DNA from: Patescibacteria group bacterium
GTDB lineage: Bacteria; Patescibacteriota; JAHJAL01
Length of the DNA stretch: 5,177 nucleotides
NCBI GenBank assembly: GCA_018814055.1
Contig: JAHJAL010000115.1
Coordinates: forward strand, 1 to 5,177
Reading direction: 5' to 3'
In this document: positions 1-5,177 of the stretch, piece by piece
Position numbering within the stretch: position 1 is the stretch's first letter
How the letters are laid out: each line of letters begins with the position of its first letter
The notes under the pieces: generated by a model
The model's database searches: none
What the model was told of the DNA's origin: nothing
What the model saw: the letters and a program-made list of their open reading frames with translations, nothing else
Position numbers and translations under genes: made by a program

Positions 1-17
1 CAATATATTCCTCTCCA

Positions 18-2723
18 ATGAATTATTACACTCTTTCCGCCGAAAAGTCAATCGAAAAACTATCCAGCTCAATCAAAACCGGCTTGTCAACCAATGAAGC
101 AGAATTTCGCCAAAAGAAATACGGCCTCAACATCTTGCCACAGGAGAAGCCATTTACCCTCAGAGATATAGTTATCGATCAGCTCAAAGATCCGATGATC
201 ATCGTTTTGATAGGAGCCTGTGTCCTGACGCTGGCCATAGGGCATTATCAAGATTTCTATATCATATTGGCGGTTGTAATCATCGAATTTGTGATTGGAT
301 TTGTGGAAGAATACCGGTCCGAAAAAATCATCGAAGAACTTACCAAAATTTCCAAAACCAAAACCAGAGTCCTACGGGATGGCAAAATCAAAAAGATATC
401 ATCAGAAAATTTGGTTCCCGGTGACATTATTCAAATCAATTCCGGCGAAAAAGTACCCGCCGACGCGCGAGTTTTGGTGACAGACTATCTGACCGCCAAT
501 CAAGCAATTCTGACCGGTGAATCCATGCTACAGGAAAAAAATACTGAGATTATTCCAGTTGATACCCCAATTTCTGAACGCCAGAATATACTTTTTCAAG
601 GAACTTTTGTCACCAGTGGCACCGCTTTGGCCATTGTCGGCCAAACTGGAGCTTTGACCGAATTTGGCAAAATCTCTGCCAAAGTGCAGAAAATCAAAAA
701 AACCAAAACACCTCTCCAAAAAAAATTAGCCGGATTCACCAAAATTATTACCATCACTATTCTATCCTTTGCGGTTATTTTCTCCGTAGTTGGCCTAGCT
801 CTTGGCAAAAACATTATTGATATCATTTTGTTAGCTATCAGTATCAGTGTGGCCGCTATACCAGAAAGCTTTCCAATAATCATCGCCATCGCCTTGGTGG
901 TTGGTATGGCCCGCCTTGCCCGCAAAAAAGTAATCGTCAAGCATTTACCTGCCGTGGAAACCTTGGGCAGCACTTCCGTCATCGGCATGGACAAAACCGG
1001 TACCCTGACCGAAAATAAATTGTCTGTCAAAAAAATAATTTTTCCCGACAATCAAACCTTTGTGATTGATCAACTTGACTATTCCCCGGAAGGAAACTTT
1101 TTTCTAGAAGACAAAAAAATCAAGCCAATTGATTATCCATATCTTGATCTATTTTTGACTGCCGGGGCAGTATGCAACGACAGCTCTGTCAAAAAAAACA
1201 AAGACGAACAATGGATTTCAATTGGCGATCCCACCGAATCAGCTCTGATTGCCGCCGCTGCCAAAGCCAATTTGGACCCCGATTCATTGAATCAGAATTA
1301 TGTCCGACAAGGCACTATTCCCTTCCGATCAGGCGAAAACTACATGGCCACCTTGAATTGGAATCAAAAAAACGATAAAAGATATATCTTTCTCAAAGGG
1401 GCCCCCGAAGTTATCCTGGAAAAATGTTCCTACCAAACCAAGGGCAGAAAATCAGTCAAGTTAAGTATCAAAGACAAAAAAGATTTACTCCGGCAAGTCG
1501 ATGATCTCGCTCAAAAATCCTACCGGATTATCGCAATCGCCTACAAAGAAGCTCCATCTCAAGGTGAGTATGAATTAAACGACACCAATCTCAAATATGG
1601 CCTGATTTTTTCCGGCTTTGCCATTATGACTGACCCTTTGCGCAGTACTGCCGAAAAATCAATTCAGCAAGCGCGTCAAGCCGGCCTCAAAGTAATCATC
1701 ATTACCGGCGATCACCCCAAAACAGCCCTGAACATCGCCAAAACCCTCGGGTATCAGATCGAGGAGAAAAATGTATTGATCGGATCAGATTTTGCCGGGA
1801 TGAATGAGCAACAATTCGAAAAAATTGCCGATGATATTGTCATCTACGCCCGGGTTTTACCCGAACAAAAACTCAGAATCATCAAACACTGGCAGGAAAA
1901 AGGACAGGTGGTGGCTATGACCGGGGATGGCGTCAACGATGCGCCAGCGCTCAAAAAAGCCGATATTGGTCTTGCCATGGGTAACGGCACCGACGTTGCC
2001 AAAGAAGCCGCCGAAATCATTCTTTTGGAAAATGATTTTTCACGAATCATTCAAACCATCAGACAAGGGCGAATTATTTACGACAATATCAAAAAATCAG
2101 TCCTTTACCTACTTGGCCACAATCTTGGTGAAGTAGGAATAATATTTATCTCATTGTTACTCGGATATCCCCTGCCGCTATTGCCCACTCAAATCCTTTG
2201 GATGAACCTCGTTACCGACGGCGTGATAGATGAAGCACTCATCTTTGAGCCGGGAGAACCAAATATTCTCAAACGAAAACCTCGCGACCCCAACGAAAGA
2301 TTTATCACCCCTCCCATGACTCGGCGCATTATTATAATTGGATTATATATAACTGTTATTTCTTTTTTGATTTATCAATTTTTTCTTTCGACCCATGACC
2401 TCACCTACGCTCGCACAGCAGTCTTCGTATTGATGGGGTTTTTCTCCGTATTTGGTATTTTTGGTTGTCGAGCCTTGAATTACTCCACTTTCCAGTCCCA
2501 TATACTTCAAAACCCAATTTTAATAATCGCTTCAGTTTTTTCAATTTTTTTACAACTTGCGGTGGTGTACATCCCGCTATTCGCGCAATACTTGCACACT
2601 ACGCCTTTAAATATCTATGACCTGATATATATCATATTTACATCCTTTTCGTTACTTTTGGTCATAGAATTCCAAAAACTGATTGAAAGTAAAATTCCTT
2701 TTTTCAAAAAAACTCTTGCATAA
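18..2723 (+). CDS. P2-type cation-transporting ATPase (Ca2+-ATPase-like), full length
   Basis: This 901-residue integral membrane pump should use ATP, through a phospho-aspartate intermediate, to move cations across the cytoplasmic membrane. Domains in order: N-terminal cation-ATPase domain (about 3-70); M1-M2 (about 60-96); actuator domain with TGES at 166-169; M3-M4 (about 242-295) with PESFP at 282-286; phosphorylation site DKTGT with D325; nucleotide-binding domain with KGAPE at 460-464; DPLR at 539-542; TGD at 563-565; K618; TGDGVNDAP at 635-643; then M5-M10 (about 693-886). The spacing from E283 to D325 (42 residues) and from N702 to N730 (28) equals that from E309 to D351 and from N768 to N796 in SERCA, so the alignment is firm. 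Ion ligands N702, E705, N730, T733 and D734 are kept, but the SERCA E908 position is F815. The family is certain. Ca2+ is the likeliest substrate, but Na+ or another cation is possible. The ATG at 18 fits the usual domain start. No Shine-Dalgarno is visible, and the frame is open to the window edge. Confidence 0.96.
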   Translation: MNYYTLSAEKSIEKLSSSIKTGLSTNEAEFRQKKYGLNILPQEKPFTLRDIVIDQLKDPMIIVLIGACVLTLAIGHYQDFYIILAVVIIEFVIGFVEEYRSEKIIEELTKISKTKTRVLRDGKIKKISSENLVPGDIIQINSGEKVPADARVLVTDYLTANQAILTGESMLQEKNTEIIPVDTPISERQNILFQGTFVTSGTALAIVGQTGALTEFGKISAKVQKIKKTKTPLQKKLAGFTKIITITILSFAVIFSVVGLALGKNIIDIILLAISISVAAIPESFPIIIAIALVVGMARLARKKVIVKHLPAVETLGSTSVIGMDKTGTLTENKLSVKKIIFPDNQTFVIDQLDYSPEGNFFLEDKKIKPIDYPYLDLFLTAGAVCNDSSVKKNKDEQWISIGDPTESALIAAAAKANLDPDSLNQNYVRQGTIPFRSGENYMATLNWNQKNDKRYIFLKGAPEVILEKCSYQTKGRKSVKLSIKDKKDLLRQVDDLAQKSYRIIAIAYKEAPSQGEYELNDTNLKYGLIFSGFAIMTDPLRSTAEKSIQQARQAGLKVIIITGDHPKTALNIAKTLGYQIEEKNVLIGSDFAGMNEQQFEKIADDIVIYARVLPEQKLRIIKHWQEKGQVVAMTGDGVNDAPALKKADIGLAMGNGTDVAKEAAEIILLENDFSRIIQTIRQGRIIYDNIKKSVLYLLGHNLGEVGIIFISLLLGYPLPLLPTQILWMNLVTDGVIDEALIFEPGEPNILKRKPRDPNERFITPPMTRRIIIIGLYITVISFLIYQFFLSTHDLTYARTAVFVLMGFFSVFGIFGCRALNYSTFQSHILQNPILIIASVFSIFLQLAVVYIPLFAQYLHTTPLNIYDLIYIIFTSFSLLLVIEFQKLIESKIPFFKKTLA

Positions 2724-2839
2724 TATATTCATAGGTTTTAACATAATGATCCACCCATACTTTTTGATCTAATATTTTTCCATACAATTAATACCAGTTG
2801 CAAAAAGTAAAACGGATTGTTTTTTCCAAATTGAAAACC

Positions 2840-2868
2840 TTGACAAATAAAATTGTTAATGTTAGCAT
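2840..2868 (+). promoter_or_regulatory. Extended -10 sigma70-type promoter for the unknown gene pair
   Basis: A perfect -35 hexamer TTGACA lies at 2840-2845. A 17-bp spacer separates it from TAGCAT (2863-2868, 4 of 6 matches to TATAAT), which is immediately preceded by TGT, an extended -10 element. The predicted transcription start is near 2875, giving a leader of about 20 nt before the ATG at 2895. The position, spacing and intergenic location all support it. The call rests on consensus matching only. Confidence 0.7.
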
Positions 2869-2894
2869 ATCTCCCAAATATAAAATAGAAAAAA

Positions 2895-3248
2895 ATGGCC
2901 AAAGAACTCGAAAACAATTTTTCTACTACACCTGGGCATCCTCAAGCTCTTATCGAAGGCCTAGAGATTGAACTATGTCCTTCCGGACCAGAAAACACTG
3001 TTGCGCCAACAAAAAACACTGTTGTCGTACCAATAACCTCCCAAGTAAAATCTAAACAAGTTAGTCAAAAAAAACCTTCGCTTTCAAGATCAAAAAATAT
3101 CGAACAACTCAGTGAACTTATCAAAAAGGGATATTTTAGTACAAAAGAGAATCTCTATATCGCCGGTTGGAAAGGAAAAGGAAATAAATTGGAAGCCTTA
3201 CTTAATATCGCCACCAAGGTGCCAAAGGTGCCAAATGAACACGACTAA
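2895..3248 (+). CDS. Hypothetical protein, 117 aa, first gene of an overlapping pair
   Basis: I do not recognise a family. The first 65 or so residues are rich in Ser, Thr, Pro, Lys and Asn and look disordered; they include a repeated NTV motif that comes from a 12-bp DNA repeat. The last 50 or so residues (about 67-117) look folded, with a probable helix (IEQLSELIKKG) followed by an aromatic, Lys/Gly-rich stretch (YIAGWKGKG) and another helix. The tail is KVPKVPNEHD. There is no signal peptide, membrane segment or clear catalytic motif. The ATG at 2895 lies about 20 nt after the predicted transcription start and has only an A-rich run ahead of it, no Shine-Dalgarno. The gene overlaps the next one by 14 bp in a different frame, which suggests coupled translation and a shared role. 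That it is a real gene is supported by the promoter and the overlap; its function is unknown. Confidence 0.68.
   Translation: MAKELENNFSTTPGHPQALIEGLEIELCPSGPENTVAPTKNTVVVPITSQVKSKQVSQKKPSLSRSKNIEQLSELIKKGYFSTKENLYIAGWKGKGNKLEALLNIATKVPKVPNEHD
2992..3024. repeat. 12-bp direct repeat, 21-bp period, inside the 117-aa gene
   Basis: AAAACACTGTTG occurs at 2992-3003 and again at 3013-3024. The 21-bp spacing keeps frame, so both copies encode the same Asn-Thr-Val tripeptide in the disordered N-terminal part of the protein. This is probably a small internal duplication with little functional meaning. Confidence 0.75.
3216..3233. repeat. Tandem 9-bp duplication at the gene overlap, carrying an SD-like motif
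   Basis: AAGGTGCCA occurs twice in tandem (3216-3224 and 3225-3233), directly before the ATG at 3235. In the upstream gene it encodes KVPKVP. The second AAGGTG ends 4 nt before the start codon and is the best Shine-Dalgarno-like sequence in the window. The repeat is visible directly; a ribosome-binding role is inferred. Confidence 0.8.
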
Positions 3249-3909
3249 TCAACAATTTACCTATCACAAGATAAAACTCTGTCTAAACCTGACAGAGCAT
3301 ATTGAAAATACTAGCATAAATAAATTTCCTGCTTTGTACATCGGTTCAAACCTTGATTTGGAATTTCCTCTTCTTCTTCAAGCCCGAAAAATCATCATGA
3401 TTGACCCCTGTCACAAAGACAAGAAGAATATTTCACTGCTGATCAACAAAGCCCAGCAGTATGACCCCAAAAACACCGATTACAAAGAAATATCACCCAA
3501 GCATTCCAATCTGCAATTTGATTTTGATTTTGGCCGAGGCAAAGAAAGAGCCAAAGTTGATATATTCGCAGAAAAATATGAAGACTACGAACCAATACTT
3601 CCGTTAGGATATATTATTGAATTCAACACCAAATTAAATCATACCCTCTGCAAACCGGAAATTTTGGAAAAATTGGTAATAGGCGGATTGATTATCAATA
3701 ATCACGAATCACCGTTACGCCACCGCACTTTTGGTATTGGTGATATATTGACCTTCGGCCAGGATATCAATTCTTTTGAGGCCAAAAAAGCCAAAAATCT
3801 CGGATTACAAACCATACGAATCGACGATGTTCCTTTCGCTGTGTACAAAAAAACCAGGCAGGAAACCAAATTGATCGAATTTGCCGAGCGTAACCGAGAA
3901 TGTCAATAA
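3235..3909 (+). CDS. Hypothetical protein, 224 aa, possible Rossmann/SAM-methyltransferase-like fold
   Basis: The sequence is soluble-looking, with no signal peptide or membrane segment. Residues 33-58 (ALYIGSNLDLEF, then ARKIIMIDP) resemble the first beta-alpha-beta unit of class I methyltransferase-like folds: a strand, a glycine turn at G37, a helix, and a second strand ending in acidic D57. Later strand-like segments are GYIIEF (125-130) and LVIGGLIINNHE (147-158). The classical GxGxG is absent, so cofactor binding and catalysis are not established. The frame is open upstream to an ATG at 3112, but that stretch lies wholly inside the 117-aa gene. I prefer the ATG at 3235, which has an AAGGTG 4 nt upstream and gives the short 14-bp overlap typical of coupled genes. 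It could instead be a non-catalytic Rossmann protein. The coding call is firm; the fold is a guess from pattern. Confidence 0.82.
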   Translation: MNTTNQQFTYHKIKLCLNLTEHIENTSINKFPALYIGSNLDLEFPLLLQARKIIMIDPCHKDKKNISLLINKAQQYDPKNTDYKEISPKHSNLQFDFDFGRGKERAKVDIFAEKYEDYEPILPLGYIIEFNTKLNHTLCKPEILEKLVIGGLIINNHESPLRHRTFGIGDILTFGQDINSFEAKKAKNLGLQTIRIDDVPFAVYKKTRQETKLIEFAERNRECQ

Positions 3910-3920
3910 AATAAATATAA

Positions 3921-3950
3921 TTGATATATACTCAACAATTATGCTAATGT
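3921..3950 (+). promoter_or_regulatory. Probable promoter of the rplU-secE-nusG operon
   Basis: TTGATA (3921-3926, 5 of 6 to the -35 consensus) is followed after 18 bp by TAATGT (3945-3950), preceded by TGC as an extended -10. An alternative reading uses GCTAAT (3943-3948) with a 16-bp spacer. The TGnTA-N3-T form matches the -10 of the promoter at 2840-2868. Transcription would start near 3957, leaving a leader of about 70 nt before rplU. Confidence 0.5.
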
Positions 3951-3973
3951 TGTATGTAGTAAATAAGTTAAAG

Positions 3974-3999
3974 TTGCCTTTGCGGCAATAAGATTTTTT
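3974..3999 (+). promoter_or_regulatory. Leader hairpin with T-run upstream of rplU (attenuator or weak terminator)
   Basis: TTGCC (3974-3978) and GGCAA (3984-3988) form a 5-bp stem around a 5-nt loop, extendable by a G-U pair. Six T residues follow at 3994-3999 after a 5-nt gap. If the promoter at 3921-3950 is right, this structure lies in the 5' leader of the ribosomal operon and could act as an attenuator or a protein-binding site. Otherwise it may be a weak terminator of the preceding gene. The stem is short, so the functional call is tentative. Confidence 0.35.
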
Positions 4000-4027
4000 A
4001 ATCCTTCAAATAATATTTTTTTGTATC

Positions 4028-4336
4028 ATGCAAGCAATTATAAGACAAGGCGGAAAACAATATCTGGTCAAGGTAGATGATGTTATTCACGTTTCCAAAA
4101 TTGATCCGGGAAAAAGCGAAGAATTGTCCCCTGAAGTATTAGCCGTATTTGACGACAAAAAAATCGAACTTGGTGCCCCCGTTCTCGACAAAGCCAAAGT
4201 TTCAGTTGAAATCCTCGGCGATAGAAAATCACCCAAGATACACGTCTACAAATACAAGAACAAAACCAATTACCGTCGCAAAATCGGCCATCGTGACCAT
4301 CAAACCACAATAAAAATTACTTCCATCAAATCATGA
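4028..4336 (+). CDS. rplU: 50S ribosomal protein bL21
   Basis: This is bL21, a protein of the large ribosomal subunit that binds 23S rRNA and helps assembly. Its 102 residues match the usual length. The N-terminal AIIRQGGKQYLV (3-14) is the family's opening strand and GGKQY signature. The C-terminal basic block (KYKNKTNYRRKIGHR, 75-89) followed by TTIKITSI is the conserved rRNA-binding end. The ATG at 4028 aligns with the normal start. No Shine-Dalgarno precedes it, only a T-rich run. The stop overlaps the secE start as ATGA, so translation of the two is probably coupled. The usual partner rpmA (bL27) does not follow; secE and nusG do. The gene identity is secure. Confidence 0.97.
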   Translation: MQAIIRQGGKQYLVKVDDVIHVSKIDPGKSEELSPEVLAVFDDKKIELGAPVLDKAKVSVEILGDRKSPKIHVYKYKNKTNYRRKIGHRDHQTTIKITSIKS

Positions 4337-4521
4337 GTAAAAATCCCATTGTAGAATTTTTTGCCGGTGTTCAAGAAGAAGCTAGGAAAGTCACCTGGCC
4401 TTCCCGGCAGCAAACTATCCAAACTACTGTTGTCGTTATTGTCGCTACGGTTATCGTGGCCGCATTTGTGGGTGTGGTAGATTATGGATTGAATTATATT
4501 ATTCAGCGATTTTTAATCTAA
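4333..4521 (+). CDS. secE: Preprotein translocase subunit SecE
   Basis: SecE is the small essential subunit that clamps SecY in the SecYEG protein-export channel of the cytoplasmic membrane. The 62-residue protein is the short single-span form common in bacteria outside the enterics. An amphipathic N-terminal helix (about 4-18) leads into the conserved KVTWPSR (19-25), followed by one membrane span (about 32-54) rich in Val, Ile and Ala and a short tail. The ATG overlaps the rplU stop by 4 bp (ATGA) and has no Shine-Dalgarno of its own, which implies translational coupling. nusG starts 4 nt after its stop, the classical secE-nusG pairing. Confidence 0.96.
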   Translation: MSKNPIVEFFAGVQEEARKVTWPSRQQTIQTTVVVIVATVIVAAFVGVVDYGLNYIIQRFLI

Positions 4522-4525
4522 CCGC

Positions 4526-5177
4526 ATGGAGCAAACAAATAACTCCCAATCAGACTCCAAAGAACCCGGAACAACCGATAACCAGCCACCAGATTCTGAT
4601 ACCAAACCAGCCAAAGGTGAGACAAAAAAAGACATTCAGGAAAAAGAAAAAAGTATAAATTTTGATCTGCTTCAAAATATTTCCAAAACCAAACCAAACT
4701 GGTATGTTATCAATACTTATTCCGGATATGAAGACCATGTTAAGCAAGCCCTGCTTCAAAGAATAGACAGCATGGACATGTCCGAAAAGATTTTTGATGT
4801 AGTGGTTCCCAAGGAAAAAAAAGTTGAAATCAAAAACGGCAAGAAAAAGGTAGTTGAAAAAAAGATATTCCCCGGCTACGTCCTAGTCCATATGCTTCTT
4901 AATGAGGACTCCTGGTATGTTGTTCGCAATACCCCCAGTGTCACCGGATTCATCGGTTTTGGCAGCAAACCAACCCCGTTGTCGGATGAAGAAATCAAAA
5001 ATATCCAAAAACGCATGGGTCTGCAGGAGCCGGAATACAAAATTGATTTTGAGATAGGGGACAGTGTCAAAATAATCGATGGCCCATTCAAAGATTTTGA
5101 TGGCATTATCTCAGAAATCGATAAAGTCCGCGGCAAAATCAAAGTCCTGGTCTCTATGTTCGGCCGCGAAACCCCCG
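4526..5177 (+). CDS. nusG: Transcription elongation/antitermination factor NusG, 3' end cut by window
   Basis: NusG binds RNA polymerase to control elongation and pausing, and links transcription to Rho or the ribosome. The reading frame runs to the window end without a stop, giving 217 complete codons. Residues 1-57 are a polar, probably disordered extension. The NGN domain begins at WYVINTYSGYE (59-69) and includes FPGYVLV (115-121) and the VVRNTPSVTGFIGF segment. The KOW domain starts near G178 (GDSVKIIDGPFKDFDG) and reaches SMFGRETP at the edge, so only the last strand or so is missing. The start is fixed: an in-frame stop lies at 4514-4516, and 4526 is the only ATG before the NGN domain. 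It lies 4 nt after the secE stop, with no Shine-Dalgarno. Confidence 0.95.
   Translation, partial: MEQTNNSQSDSKEPGTTDNQPPDSDTKPAKGETKKDIQEKEKSINFDLLQNISKTKPNWYVINTYSGYEDHVKQALLQRIDSMDMSEKIFDVVVPKEKKVEIKNGKKKVVEKKIFPGYVLVHMLLNEDSWYVVRNTPSVTGFIGFGSKPTPLSDEEIKNIQKRMGLQEPEYKIDFEIGDSVKIIDGPFKDFDGIISEIDKVRGKIKVLVSMFGRETP

Noticed and set aside
596..1051. 151-codon open frame on the minus strand inside the ATPase gene
   Set aside because: It is antisense to the M3-M4 and phosphorylation-site region. Its hydrophobic translation is a by-product of the membrane-segment codons, and it has no start context or family likeness.
2809..2825. AAAAC-GGATT-GTTTT hairpin with T-run as a terminator after the ATPase gene
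   Set aside because: The stem is 5 bp with a single G-C pair, too weak to call, and it lies about 85 bp from the stop codon. No better terminator is visible in 2724-2839.
2732..2839. Inverted GGTTTT/AAAACC pair in the gap after the ATPase
   Set aside because: The arms are only about 6 bp, AT-rich and roughly 100 bp apart, as expected by chance in such sequence.
3112..3234. Upstream extension of the 224-aa gene to the ATG at 3112
   Set aside because: It lies wholly inside the 117-aa gene in another frame, and its translation does not resemble the start of a folded domain. The ATG at 3235 has an SD-like motif and gives a short overlap.
3067..3248. Programmed frameshift joining the 117-aa and 224-aa frames, possibly at the A8 run at 3067-3074
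   Set aside because: Joining them would need a +1 shift, and the A-run lies before the region where both frames are open (from about 3112). A coupled start at 3235 explains the arrangement more simply.
4876..5142. 88-codon minus-strand open frame
   Set aside because: It lies antisense to the NGN and KOW domains of nusG, which is clearly the real gene here.

Overview
This window reads as a compact bacterial chromosome segment with every supported gene on the + strand. Base composition looks moderately AT-rich, and TGA, where used, is a genuine stop (end of rplU). Intergenic gaps are short, and most starts have no recognisable Shine-Dalgarno sequence. rplU sits directly upstream of secE-nusG instead of next to rpmA. 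These traits together suggest a candidate-phyla-radiation (Patescibacteria-like) genome. That assignment is an inference from style and gene order, because no rRNA or marker comparison could be run.

Layout: (1) 18-2723 encodes a full-length P2-type (SERCA/PMR1-like) cation-pumping ATPase with all catalytic motifs intact but an altered ion-binding site. (2) 2724-2894 is an intergenic gap with a well-formed extended -10 promoter at 2840-2868. (3) 2895-3248 and 3235-3909 are two overlapping genes of unknown function, probably co-transcribed and translationally coupled. The second has a Rossmann/methyltransferase-like look. (4) 3910-4027 holds a probable promoter and a short leader with a hairpin followed by a T-run. 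(5) 4028-5177 is a tight housekeeping operon: rplU (ribosomal protein bL21), secE (translocon subunit) and nusG (transcription elongation factor, cut off by the window end). These genes are joined by an ATGA overlap and a 4-nt gap.

The operon couples ribosome assembly, protein export and transcription elongation, as secE-nusG does elsewhere. The ATPase is an independent membrane transporter. The two unknown genes have their own promoter and form the least explained part of the window. I saw no mobile element, CRISPR array, tRNA, rRNA or defence system. The best leads for novelty are the unknown gene pair, the unusual ion site of the ATPase, and the rplU leader with its non-standard operon order.
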